Positions 42,744-51,011 of a DNA stretch of 64,000 bases are shown here, in pieces. The notes under the pieces were generated by a model. It was not told where the DNA came from, did not search any database, and worked only from the letters and a program-made list of their open reading frames with translations. Source of the DNA: Streptomyces parvus (lineage in GTDB: Bacteria; Actinomycetota; Actinomycetes; Streptomycetales; Streptomycetaceae); contig NZ_CP135079.1 of NCBI RefSeq assembly GCF_032121415.1, positions 4,712,001 to 4,776,000 of the forward strand. Reading direction: 5' to 3'. Position 1 is the stretch's first letter. The number at the start of each line of letters is the position of its first letter. Position numbers and translations under genes: made by a program.

Positions 42744-43879
42744 GGACCGTCGCCGCCGGCGGGGCCCTGGCGAACGCGGCTTTGGGGGAGGCGGGCCGGC
42801 CGCTCTGGGCGGCGCTGACCTGGGCCGGGTTTCTCGCCGCCCACCTCGCCCTCAACGGCCGCTGGTGGTTCTGGCTGCTGCCCTCGTTGCTGCCCCCGCC
42901 CCTGTTCGTCGCGGTGCCCGCCCTGCTCATGGCGCTCGCCGGGGCGACGGGGGACCTCGTGGCCGGGGCGGTGGCGGGCGCGGCCCTGCTGATCGGGGCC
43001 CGGCAGTCCGGTCTGGTGCCCGGCGCGCTGGTACGGGGAGCGCGCCGCCCACCGCCGGACGGGGCGGTGCGGATCGTCTCCTGGAACACCCAGCACTGGT
43101 GCCAGAGCACCGACCCCGAGCCGTTCTACGCCTTTCTGCGCGGACTCGACGCCGACGTCTACCTCCTCCAGGAGTACCACCACGACCGGTTCAACGGCAC
43201 CTACCGGCTGATCGACGACGAGCGGCGGCTGCGCGCGGCCTTCCCCCGCCACGAGGCCGTCATCGCCCGGGGGCTGATCACCCTGACCCGGCTGCCGGTC
43301 GCCGCGACCGTCGAGACGGCCGCCCGCCGGACCCTGCGGGTGGATCTGGAGATGCCCGGCGACGGTCGGATTCTCGCCACGTTCAATGTCCACATCCCGG
43401 TACAGCTGCGGCTGATCAGCCCGTTGCGCGCAGACTTCTACCGCGCGGTCCGCTCCCGGGCCGCCGACCGGGAGCAGGAGTTCCGGGGACTCCTCGCGGA
43501 CGTCGCCGGCTGCCCCCATCCGGCTCTGATCGCCGGGGACTTCAACACCACCGCCGCGATCGGGGACGCCCGCCGCATCGCCCGCCTGGGCGCCGATGCC
43601 GTCGCCCTGGCCGGAAAGCTGTGCCCCGTCTCCTGGCAGGCTCGCCCGGGCCTGCGCTGGTGGCGGCTGGACTGGGTGCTCAGTACACCGGGTGCGCGCG
43701 TCCACAGCTACCGCTTCCGCGATCCGCGCGGACTGTCCGACCACTGCGTCCAGGAGGTGTCCGTGTCGCTTGCCGAACCGGGCCACCGGCCACCGCCCGG
43801 CCTCCATGCCAACCACCACGACGAAGGAACCCACCATGCGTTACCGCTACCTCGGCAAGACCGGCCTGCGGGTCAGTGA
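42740..43879 (+). CDS. Membrane-anchored endonuclease/exonuclease/phosphatase-fold protein (second of two)
   Basis: 379 residues from the GTG at 42740. The layout is the same as the protein at 40417: three N-terminal helices (WAALTWAGFLAAHLALNG and two more), then the EEP domain with RIVSWNTQHWCQ, VYLLQEYHHD, FNVHIPVQL, LIAGDFNTTAAIGD, RLDWVLSTPG and an intact SDH in GLSDHCVQEV. It is therefore the more likely active paralogue. The C-terminal tail (NHHDEGTHHALPLPRQDR) overlaps the aldo-keto reductase start by 44 bp and is probably not structured. Confidence 0.85.
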   Translation: MRTVAAGGALANAALGEAGRPLWAALTWAGFLAAHLALNGRWWFWLLPSLLPPPLFVAVPALLMALAGATGDLVAGAVAGAALLIGARQSGLVPGALVRGARRPPPDGAVRIVSWNTQHWCQSTDPEPFYAFLRGLDADVYLLQEYHHDRFNGTYRLIDDERRLRAAFPRHEAVIARGLITLTRLPVAATVETAARRTLRVDLEMPGDGRILATFNVHIPVQLRLISPLRADFYRAVRSRAADREQEFRGLLADVAGCPHPALIAGDFNTTAAIGDARRIARLGADAVALAGKLCPVSWQARPGLRWWRLDWVLSTPGARVHSYRFRDPRGLSDHCVQEVSVSLAEPGHRPPPGLHANHHDEGTHHALPLPRQDRPAGQ

Positions 43880-44846
43880 ACTCTGCCTGGGCGCCATGAC
43901 GTTCGGCCGGGAGGCCGACGAGACCACCAGCCATGCCCTGCTGGACCGCTTCACCGAGGCGGGCGGCACCTTCGTGGACACCGCCGACATCTACTCCGCC
44001 GGTGCCTCCGAGGAGATCCTCGGCCGCTGGCTGAAGAGACAGCGCCGCGACGACGTGGTGATCGCCACCAAGGTGCGGTACGGCACGGGGGAGGGCCCCA
44101 ACGACCGCGGCCTGGGCCGCAACCACCTGATCGCCGGGGTCGAGTCGAGCCTGCGCCGGCTGGGCACCGACCACATCGACCTCTACCAGGTGCACGCCTG
44201 GGACCCCGGCACCCCGCTGGAGGAGACCCTCGCAACCCTGGACACCCTCGTCACCTCGGGCAAGGTGCGCTACATCGGGGCCAGCAACTTCTCCGGCTGG
44301 CAGCTCCAGAAGGCCGTCGACCTCAGCCGGGAACACGGCTGGGAGCCTTTCACCGCCCTTCAGCCGCTCTACAACCTGCTGGACCGCTCCGCCGAGTGGG
44401 AGCTGCTGGAGGTCAGCCGCAACGAGGGCCTCGGTGTCATCCCGTGGAGCCCGCTGCGCGGCGGTTGGCTGAGCGGCGCGATCCGGCGCGGCACGGAACG
44501 GCCTCCCACGGGCACCCGGGTGGAGACGGCCGAGCGGCTCGGCTGGGGCGAGTCCTGGAGCGCGTACGAGGGCGACGAGCGCACCTGGCGGGTGCTGGAC
44601 GCCCTGCACGAGGTCGCCGACCGCACGTGCCTCGCGGTGCCGGTGGTGGCCCTCGCCTGGCTGCTCGGCCGCCCCGGGGTCACCGCCCCCATCGTGGGCG
44701 CGCGCACCCTGGAGCAGCTGGAGACCAACCTGGGCGCCGCCGACCTGGACCTCGACCCGGCCGACGCGGCCCTGCTGACCGCGGCGAGCGACCAGGTGCT
44801 CCCGTACCCGTACAGCGTGATCGAGACGGACCCCGAGCTGCGCTGA
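43836..44846 (+). CDS. Aldo/keto reductase
   Basis: 336 residues from the ATG at 43836 (GAAGGAA upstream). It has the (beta/alpha)8 NADPH-dependent oxidoreductase fold. The AKR signature is GGTFVDTADIYSAGASEEIL. The tetrad is present as D48-like (FVDTADIY), Tyr, Lys (VIATKVRY) and His (LYQVHAWD). The cofactor region is GVIPWSPLRGGWLSG and APIVGARTLEQLETNL. It is closest to the YghZ/Kvbeta-like group. As last gene of the cluster it may reduce a sugar intermediate, but AKRs are common and it could be an independent passenger. Confidence 0.9.
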   Translation: MRYRYLGKTGLRVSELCLGAMTFGREADETTSHALLDRFTEAGGTFVDTADIYSAGASEEILGRWLKRQRRDDVVIATKVRYGTGEGPNDRGLGRNHLIAGVESSLRRLGTDHIDLYQVHAWDPGTPLEETLATLDTLVTSGKVRYIGASNFSGWQLQKAVDLSREHGWEPFTALQPLYNLLDRSAEWELLEVSRNEGLGVIPWSPLRGGWLSGAIRRGTERPPTGTRVETAERLGWGESWSAYEGDERTWRVLDALHEVADRTCLAVPVVALAWLLGRPGVTAPIVGARTLEQLETNLGAADLDLDPADAALLTAASDQVLPYPYSVIETDPELR

Positions 44847-44868
44847 CGCGCCTCGCGTGACCGAAAAC

Positions 44869-44907
44869 GGGCGGTGGCCCGGGGAGTCGGTCCCCGGGCC
44901 ACCGCCC
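44869..44907. terminator. Bidirectional terminator between accessory cluster and dasR
   Basis: GGGCGGTGGCCCGGGGA (44869-44885) and TCCCCGGGCCACCGCCC (44891-44907) form a perfect 17-bp stem with a GTCGG loop between convergent genes. Confidence 0.92.
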
Positions 44908-44936
44908 TGTGTCCATCGCGCCTGTGCCTGCGGCTC

Positions 44937-45701
44937 TCAGTCCGTCGGACGCTTGAGGCGCGCCACGAACTTGTAGCGGTCGCCCCGGTACACCGAGCGC
45001 ACCCACTCCACCGGTTCGCCCTGGCCGTCCACGGAGTGGCGGGACAGCATCAGCATCGGAAGACCCACGTCGGTGCCCAGCAGACCCGCTTCCCGGGGCG
45101 TGGCGAGCGAGGTCTCGATGGTCTCCTCCGCCTCGGCGAGGCGGACGTCGTACACCTCGGCGAGCGCGGTGTAGAGCGAGGTGTACTTCACCAGCGAACG
45201 GCGCAGCGCCGGGAAGCGTTTGGCCGAAAGATGCGTGGTCTCGATCGCCATCGGCTCGCCGCTGGCGAGCCGCAGCCGCTCGATGCGCAGCACCCGGCCG
45301 CCCGTCGAGATGTCCAGCAGACCGGCGAGCGTGTCGTCCGCCGTGACATAGCCGATATCCAGCAGTTGGGACGTCGGCTCCAGTCCCTGGGCACGCATGT
45401 CCTCGGTGTACGAGGTGAGCTGGAGGGCCTGGGAGACCTTCGGCTTGGCGACGAAGGTGCCCTTGCCCTGGATGCGCTCCAGCCGTCCCTCGACGACCAG
45501 TTCCTGGAGCGCCTGGCGCACGGTGGTGCGCGAGGTGTCGAACTCGGCGGCCAGGGTGCGTTCGGGCGGCACCGGGGTGCCCGGCGGCAGGGTGTCCGTC
45601 ATGTCGAGGAGATGCCGCTTGAGCCGGTAGTACTTCGGTACGCGCGCCGTGCGCGTACCGGTACCGGTCTCGCTCCCCGTACTGCCCCCGTCGGCACTCA
45701 T
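44937..45701 (-). CDS. dasR: GntR/HutC-family global regulator DasR
   Basis: 254 residues from the ATG at 45701, the length of S. coelicolor DasR. The GntR winged helix covers residues about 20-90 (PPERTLAAEFDTSRTTVRQA, VVEGRLERIQGKGTFV). The UTRA effector domain follows (about 105-245). DasR represses chitin and N-acetylglucosamine uptake and metabolism, and many antibiotic clusters, and is released by glucosamine-6-phosphate. The near-identity of the remembered orthologue over most of the chain supports the name. It is divergent from dasA, with dre sites between them. Confidence 0.95.
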   Translation of the reverse strand: MSADGGSTGSETGTGTRTARVPKYYRLKRHLLDMTDTLPPGTPVPPERTLAAEFDTSRTTVRQALQELVVEGRLERIQGKGTFVAKPKVSQALQLTSYTEDMRAQGLEPTSQLLDIGYVTADDTLAGLLDISTGGRVLRIERLRLASGEPMAIETTHLSAKRFPALRRSLVKYTSLYTALAEVYDVRLAEAEETIETSLATPREAGLLGTDVGLPMLMLSRHSVDGQGEPVEWVRSVYRGDRYKFVARLKRPTD

Positions 45702-45858
45702 GGCCCGCCTTCCCGACGCTTGCGTTGCTGCCGTCACCGGCTCCTCCGTCTGTCGCGGCTCACATGGTGGCACGGTCCGGTCACGGGTCGTCGCCCTCCC
45801 TTAGGTGTCGGTCCTATAACGGACGCGAGTGCACTTCTTATACACCCTTGACACCCCT

Positions 45859-45874
45859 AAAGGTCTAGGCCAAG
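45859..45874. promoter_or_regulatory. dre-like DasR operator in the dasR-dasA intergenic region
   Basis: AAAGGTCTAGGCCAAG matches the dre consensus ACTGGTCTAGACCACT at 11 of 16 positions, with the GGTCTAG-CC core kept. It is six bases downstream of a TTGACA hexamer at 45848-45853. Confidence 0.65.
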
Positions 45875-45882
45875 CTCCCGGT

Positions 45883-45898
45883 ACTGGTCTAAACCATT
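45883..45898. promoter_or_regulatory. DasR operator (dre) upstream of dasA
   Basis: ACTGGTCTAAACCATT matches the dre consensus at 14 of 16 positions. It lies 83 bp before the dasA start. It is the best dre in the window. Confidence 0.92.
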
Positions 45899-45980
45899 AA
45901 AGACCAGGTCCAGCCCCAGCAGAACTCGTCGAATGTCTTCGCGGTGGGTGGGGTTGCAGCATCCCTGAGGAGGGTTTGAC

Positions 45981-47279
45981 GTGAAGCGCAAGCTCATCGC
46001 GGCGATCGGTGTCGCGGGCATGTTGGTTTCGGTCGCGGCGTGTGGTTCGGATGACAAGAATTCGTCCGCCGACCCCAAGGACCGCAAGGAAACCCTGACC
46101 GTCTGGCTCATGGGCGAGGCCCAGTCCACCTGGCCGGAGCTGGTCAAGGACGTCAACGCCGAGTTCAACAAGAAGTACCCGGGCGTCACGGTCAAGGTTC
46201 AGTACCAGCAGTGGGCCGACAAGGTCAAGAAGCTGGACACCTCCCTCGGTGGCGACAAATTCCCGGACGTTGTCGAACTCGGCAACACCGAGACCATGCA
46301 GTACATCCTCAATGGTGCGCTCGGAGAAATCGACCCCAAGAAGTACGAGAACTCGGACACCTGGATCAAGGGTCTGAAGGACACGTGTTCCTTCGAGGGC
46401 AAGACCTACTGCGTTCCTTACTACGCGAGCGCCCGTCTCGCCGTGTACAACAAGGACATGCTGAAGGCGGGCACCGGCAGCGACGTCCTCCCGCAGACCG
46501 AGGACGAGTTCCTCGCCGCGATGGACAAGGTCGGCGCCGAGCTGGGCAAGAAGGACAAGCGCGCCTCCTCCCTCTACTTCCCGGGCCGTTACTGGTACGC
46601 CGCGATGTCGTACGTCGCCGCCTACGGTGGCCAGATAGCCACCTACGACGAGGGCAGCAAGGAGTGGAAGGCCGCGCTCTCCACCCCCGAGGCGCAGAAG
46701 GGCCTGCAGCACTTCGTCGACCTGGTCAAGAAGTACAACAAGGCCGACGTGACGAAGGACGAGCAGGACCACGCCAACGTCATGGCCAACGAGAAGGCCG
46801 CCGTGATCTACGGCCAGGCCTGGGAGGCCGGCAGCGTCACCACGGGCGAGAACGGCAACCCGAAGCTCGAGGGCAAGATCGCCACGGCCGGTATGCCCGG
46901 CCCCGAGGGCAAGGCCCTCCCGTCCTTCATCGGCGGCTCGGACCTCGCGACCATCTCCAAGTCCAAGGTCCAAGACCTCGGCGAGGAGTGGATCTCCCTC
47001 TTCACCAACGCGAAGTCCATGGAGGTCCTCGCGTCGAAGAACATCCTTCCCAACAACGAGAAGCAGCTCGAACCGCTGAAGCAGAAGCCGGAGACCGCCG
47101 CCATCGCCAACGCGGTGCCGGACGCCTGGTTCACGCCGATCGCGCCGGGCTGGGCCTCCGTCGAGAAGGAGGAGATCCTCCAGAACATGCTCCTGGAGAT
47201 CGTCAAGGGTGCCTCCGTCGCCGACGCCAGCAAGAAGGCCGACGAGAAGATCAACGCGCTGATCAACAAGGAATCCTGA
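45981..47279 (+). CDS. dasA: Chitobiose-binding ABC transporter lipoprotein DasA
   Basis: 432 residues from the GTG at 45981 (GAGGAGGG upstream). The signal peptide KRKLIAAIGVAGMLVSVAA ends at a lipobox with Cys21 (SVAACG), so it is a lipid-anchored extracellular solute-binding protein of the family 1 sugar type (TLTVWLMGEAQSTWPELV, PVTV-like core, NNEKQLEPLKQKPETAA). DasA binds N,N'-diacetylchitobiose. It is first gene of dasABC, controlled by DasR through the dre sites upstream. Confidence 0.95.
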   Translation: MKRKLIAAIGVAGMLVSVAACGSDDKNSSADPKDRKETLTVWLMGEAQSTWPELVKDVNAEFNKKYPGVTVKVQYQQWADKVKKLDTSLGGDKFPDVVELGNTETMQYILNGALGEIDPKKYENSDTWIKGLKDTCSFEGKTYCVPYYASARLAVYNKDMLKAGTGSDVLPQTEDEFLAAMDKVGAELGKKDKRASSLYFPGRYWYAAMSYVAAYGGQIATYDEGSKEWKAALSTPEAQKGLQHFVDLVKKYNKADVTKDEQDHANVMANEKAAVIYGQAWEAGSVTTGENGNPKLEGKIATAGMPGPEGKALPSFIGGSDLATISKSKVQDLGEEWISLFTNAKSMEVLASKNILPNNEKQLEPLKQKPETAAIANAVPDAWFTPIAPGWASVEKEEILQNMLLEIVKGASVADASKKADEKINALINKES

Positions 47280-47294
47280 CCTTCCGATCGCCAG

Positions 47295-47326
47295 GCGGGG
47301 GCCCGGCACCAGTGCCGGGCCCCCGC
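47295..47326 (+). terminator. Attenuating hairpin between dasA and dasB
   Basis: GCGGGGGCCCGGCA (47295-47308) and TGCCGGGCCCCCGC (47313-47326) form a 14-bp perfect stem with a 4-base loop, 16 bp after dasA. Such hairpins commonly let the binding-protein gene be expressed above its permease genes. Confidence 0.85.
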
Positions 47327-47394
47327 GCCTTTCCCGCAAGAGAACGCCGTGAATTCCGGGGCCCGCCCCGGACCCGCGATGGAAGGTCAGCCAC

Positions 47395-48402
47395 GTGTCT
47401 GCCGCTGATACCAAGGCCGCCGGGCCGCCGGTCCCCGTACCACCCGACCCGCAGGCGATCCGCAAGTCGTCCCCCGACGACGATGCGCCCCGGGTGCAGA
47501 AGAGGAAGCGGAAGAAGGGTGAACTCCTCCCCTACTTCCTGATCCTCCCGGCGATCGTGGCGATCGCCGCCGTCTACCTCTACCCCCTCGGCAAGACGGT
47601 CATCATGTCCTTCCAGGACATGGGCCGCCGCGAGCTGTGGACCGGCGACCCCGCCCCCTGGGTCGGCTTCGAGCAGTTCACCAACATCCTGGGTGACTCC
47701 GAGTTCTGGTGGGTCACCTTCCGCACGGTCGTCTTCATGGCCATCTGCGTGACCCTGACCATGGGCATCGGCCTGCTGGTCGCCCTGCTCATGCGCAAGC
47801 TCTCCACCTGGGTCCGGCTGGTGCTCACCGCCTGCCTCATCGCCGCCTGGTCGATGCCGCTGATGGTCGCCGCCTCGATCTTCCGCTTCATGGCCGACTC
47901 CGACTACGGCCTGATCAACACCCTGATCGCCAAGGTCGTCGGCGAGGACTGGCTCGGACACAACTGGTACCTCAACCCCGTCCAGGGCTTCGGCATCATC
48001 ACGCTGCTGGTCGTCTGGGGCGCCATCCCGTTCGTCGTCGTCACCCTGTACGCCGCCCTCACCCAGGTCCCCCAGGAACTGGAGGAGGCCGCCGCGCTCG
48101 ACGGCGCCAGCGCCTACGGCATCTACAAGTTCGTCACCTGGCCGGTCATCAAGCCGGTCTTCACCATGGTCGCCACCCTCTCGGTGATCTGGGACTTCAA
48201 CGTCTTCGGCCAGATCTGGCTGCTGCGCGGCAACAAGCCCGAGCCGGAGTACGAGACCCTCGGCCTCTACTCCTACTCCAAGGCGTTCGAGTCCACTTCC
48301 TTCAGCCAGGGCACCGCCATCGCTCTGATCACGGTGCTGCTGCTGTCCGGCGTGGCCGTGTACTACCTGCGCCAGCTCATGAAGACGGGAGAGGTCGAAT
48401 GA
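47395..48402 (+). CDS. dasB: Chitobiose ABC transporter permease DasB
   Basis: 335 residues from the GTG at 47395. A charged cytosolic N-terminus (QKRKRKKGE) precedes six membrane helices. The binding-protein-dependent permease EAA loop reads LEEAAALDGASAYGIYKFVTW at about residues 225-245. It pairs with DasC in the membrane; the ATPase (MsiK in other Streptomyces) is encoded elsewhere. ATGA overlap with dasC. Confidence 0.94.
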   Translation: MSAADTKAAGPPVPVPPDPQAIRKSSPDDDAPRVQKRKRKKGELLPYFLILPAIVAIAAVYLYPLGKTVIMSFQDMGRRELWTGDPAPWVGFEQFTNILGDSEFWWVTFRTVVFMAICVTLTMGIGLLVALLMRKLSTWVRLVLTACLIAAWSMPLMVAASIFRFMADSDYGLINTLIAKVVGEDWLGHNWYLNPVQGFGIITLLVVWGAIPFVVVTLYAALTQVPQELEEAAALDGASAYGIYKFVTWPVIKPVFTMVATLSVIWDFNVFGQIWLLRGNKPEPEYETLGLYSYSKAFESTSFSQGTAIALITVLLLSGVAVYYLRQLMKTGEVE

Positions 48403-49262
48403 GCAGCTCGACCCAGACGACACAGGCGCTGCGGCCCGACCGCAAGAAGAGCCGGCTCCACTTCGACCTGCTCGGCCTCGGCATCGCCCTGGTCATGGTC
48501 TTCCCGGTCTACTGGCTGGTCATCAGCGCCCTGCGGCCCAACCGGGAGATCCGCAGCTACGACCAGACGCTCTGGCCCACGTCGATCACCTTCGACAACT
48601 TCGTCCGGGCCACCGAGCAGCCGAACTTCGCCACCGCCATCCAGTCCAGCCTGATCGTCGCGGTCACCGCGGTGGTCGGCGGCATGATCATCGCGACGCT
48701 GGCGGCCCTGGCGATCGGCCGGTTCCGGTTCTTCGGCCGCAAGGCCCTGGTCCTGATCATGATCCTGGTCCAGATGCTGCCGCCGACGGCGATGCTCATC
48801 CCCATCTACGCCCAGCTCAACGCGATGGGCGGGATCGACGAGTACTGGGGCCTGATCGTCGTCTACCTCGTCTCCACGCTGCCCTTCGCCACCATCATGA
48901 TCCGCGGCTTCGTCGTGAACATCCCGGTGGAGCTGGAGGAGTCCGCGATGGTGGACGGCTGCACCCGGTTCCAGGCCTTCCGCCGGGTGATCTTCCCGCT
49001 GCTCGCCCCCGGGCTCGCCGCCGCGTCGATCTTCGCCCTGGTGAACGCGTGGAACGAGTACCTCTTCGCGTACATCCTGATCAACGACAACTCCAAGTAC
49101 ACGCTGAACGTCTGGCTGATGACGTTCACGACCGAGCGCGGAACGGACTACGGCGCCCTCATGGCCGCATCGACCATGATCGCCCTCCCCGTCGTCGTGT
49201 TCTTCATGATCATCCAGAAGAAGATGGCCGCAGGCCTCACTTCCGGCGCCGTGAAGGGATAG
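48399..49262 (+). CDS. dasC: Chitobiose ABC transporter permease DasC
   Basis: 287 residues from the ATG at 48399. It has six membrane helices (LGLGIALVMVFPVYWLVISAL first) and the EAA loop ELEESAMVDGCTRFQAFRRV. It ends in a typical MalG-like C-terminus (QKKMAAGLTSGAVKG). It is the second permease of the DasABC importer. No transport ATPase gene follows, as expected when a shared ATPase is used. Confidence 0.94.
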   Translation: MSSSTQTTQALRPDRKKSRLHFDLLGLGIALVMVFPVYWLVISALRPNREIRSYDQTLWPTSITFDNFVRATEQPNFATAIQSSLIVAVTAVVGGMIIATLAALAIGRFRFFGRKALVLIMILVQMLPPTAMLIPIYAQLNAMGGIDEYWGLIVVYLVSTLPFATIMIRGFVVNIPVELEESAMVDGCTRFQAFRRVIFPLLAPGLAAASIFALVNAWNEYLFAYILINDNSKYTLNVWLMTFTTERGTDYGALMAASTMIALPVVVFFMIIQKKMAAGLTSGAVKG

Positions 49263-49271
49263 TGCGGGCTC

Positions 49272-50801
49272 ATGACCACCCTCGTCTCCACCACGGACAC
49301 GGTGACGCGCGACGCGCTCGCCGTGCTCCAGCCCGGGTTCACCGGAACCACCGCACCGGACTGGCTGCTGCGCCGCGTCGGTGAGGGCCTCGCCTCCGTG
49401 GGCCTGTTCGGCCGCAACATCACCTCGCCCGATCAGCTCACCGCGCTCACCGCGCGGCTGCGCGCCGAGCGGGACGACGTCCTCGTCGCCATCGACGAGG
49501 AGGGCGGGGACGTGACCCGCCTGGAGGTCACGCACGGCTCCTCGTTCCCCGGCAACTTCGCGCTCGGCTCGGTGGACGACGTCCACCTGACCCGGGCCGT
49601 CGCCCAGGAGCTCGGCCGCCGGCTCGCCGAGTGCGGCGTCAACCTCAACTGGGCGCCGTCCGCCGACGTCAACTCCAACCCGGGCAACCCGGTCATCGGC
49701 GTACGCTCCTTCGGCGCCGACACCCGGCTGGCCGCCCGGCACACCGCCGCGTACATCGAGGGGCTCCAGGCCGCCGGCGTCGCCGCCTGCACCAAGCACT
49801 TCCCCGGACACGGCGACACCGCGGTCGACTCGCACCTCGCGATGCCCCGCATCGATGTGGACCTCGACACCTTGCACGCCCGTGAGCTGGTCCCCTTCCG
49901 GGCGGCCATCGCCGCGGGTTCCAAATCGGTGATGAGCGCGCATATCCTGCTTCCCGCACTCGATCCGGACCGCCCGGCGACCCTGAGCCCGCAGATCCTC
50001 ACCGGTCTGCTGCGCCAGGAGCTGGGTTACGACGGCCTGATCGTCACGGACGCCGTGGAGATGGACGCCATCGCCGGTGCGTACGGAATCGAGCGCGGGT
50101 CCGTCCTCGCCCTCGCGGCGGGTGCCGACGCCATCTGTGTGGGCGGCGGCCTGGCCGACGAGGAGACGGTGCTGCGGCTGCGCGACGCCCTCGTCGCGGC
50201 CGTGCGCAGCGGGGAACTGACCGAGGAGCGGCTCGCCGACGCGGCCGCCCGTGTACGAGCCCTGGCGTCCTGGACGCAGAGGGTTCGGGGGGACATCCGG
50301 GAGTCGGGCGCGGCAGTGCAGGAGGGGACCGCGCCCGGCACCGGAGTCAGCTCCGACATCGGTCTGATCGCCGCCCGCCGCGCGGTCCGGGTGACCGGCT
50401 CCGGCGACCGGCTGACCGAGGCGGCGTACGTGGCCTCGTTCGGCGCGGAGGCGAACATCGCGGTCGGCGACGAGACCCCGTGGGGCATCGCGGCCGAACT
50501 GGAGCGGATCCTGCCCGGCACCGGCACGGACACCTACACCGCCGGGACCACCGCCGTGGCGGACGCGGTCCTGGCAGCGGCGGGGGAGCGGCGCATCGTC
50601 GCCGTGGTCCGCGACGAGCACCGCCACGCCTGGATGGGCGCGGCGCTCGACGCCCTGCTGGCCGCCCGCCCCGACACGATCGTGGTCGAGATGGGCCTGC
50701 CCCAGTCGGACCCCCGGGGCGCCCTGCACATAGCGACCCACGGCGCGGCAAGGGTCTGCGGAACAGCAGCGGCGGAAGCGCTGACCGGCACGGAGTCCTG
50801 A
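49272..50801 (+). CDS. dasD: Glycoside hydrolase family 3 beta-N-acetylglucosaminidase DasD
   Basis: 509 residues, ATG at 49272, 9 bp after dasC. The GH3 N-terminal barrel has the family signature KHFPGHGDTAVDSHLAMP (about residues 176-193), whose His-Asp pair is typical of NagZ-type enzymes, and VTDAVEMDAIAGAYG with the nucleophile Asp. A C-terminal alpha/beta domain follows. There is no signal peptide, so it cleaves imported chitobiose in the cytosol. It is co-transcribed with dasABC. Confidence 0.9.
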   Translation: MTTLVSTTDTVTRDALAVLQPGFTGTTAPDWLLRRVGEGLASVGLFGRNITSPDQLTALTARLRAERDDVLVAIDEEGGDVTRLEVTHGSSFPGNFALGSVDDVHLTRAVAQELGRRLAECGVNLNWAPSADVNSNPGNPVIGVRSFGADTRLAARHTAAYIEGLQAAGVAACTKHFPGHGDTAVDSHLAMPRIDVDLDTLHARELVPFRAAIAAGSKSVMSAHILLPALDPDRPATLSPQILTGLLRQELGYDGLIVTDAVEMDAIAGAYGIERGSVLALAAGADAICVGGGLADEETVLRLRDALVAAVRSGELTEERLADAAARVRALASWTQRVRGDIRESGAAVQEGTAPGTGVSSDIGLIAARRAVRVTGSGDRLTEAAYVASFGAEANIAVGDETPWGIAAELERILPGTGTDTYTAGTTAVADAVLAAAGERRIVAVVRDEHRHAWMGAALDALLAARPDTIVVEMGLPQSDPRGALHIATHGAARVCGTAAAEALTGTES

Positions 50802-50844
50802 CCTGATCCGGGCCGGCGGCCAAAGCTCCTGGCCCGGCCGGAAA

Positions 50845-50935
50845 GCAAGCCCGTCCGGCGCCGCACGTCAAAGCGCCGGCCGGCCGCAGTCAAGCCCGTC
50901 CGGCGATCGAGGACAGAGCCTCCCGCCGGACGGGC
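50845..50935. repeat. REP-like intergenic repeat with hairpin
   Basis: CAAGCCCGTCCGGCG occurs at 50846-50860 and again at 50891-50905. The second copy pairs with CGCCGGACGGGC at 50924-50935 (GCCCGTCCGGCG stem) around a CGAGGACAGAGC loop. I recall this GTCCGGCG...GAGGAC...CGCCGGACGGGC element as a very common dispersed intergenic repeat in Streptomyces. Confidence 0.65.
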
Positions 50936-50943
50936 TGCACCAC

Positions 50944-50990
50944 ACGGCGAAGGGCCGGGACGCCACAACGGCGTCCCGGCCCTTCGCCGT
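50944..50990. terminator. Bidirectional terminator between dasD and nagB
   Basis: A perfect 21-bp stem runs from 50944-50964 to 50970-50990 (inner bases CCGGGACGCC and GGCGTCCCGG) with an ACAAC loop between two convergent genes. It is the longest perfect stem I found in the window. Confidence 0.93.
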
Positions 50991-51011
50991 ACAGGACCAA
51001 GGGGCGAAGCC

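Noticed and set aside
33034..44846. Reading the accessory cluster as a polyketide, peptide or standard wall-teichoic-acid cluster
   Set aside because: There is no synthase, carrier domain, CDP-glycerol enzyme, or ABC/Wzx exporter. The gene set fits only a lipid-linked sugar pathway.
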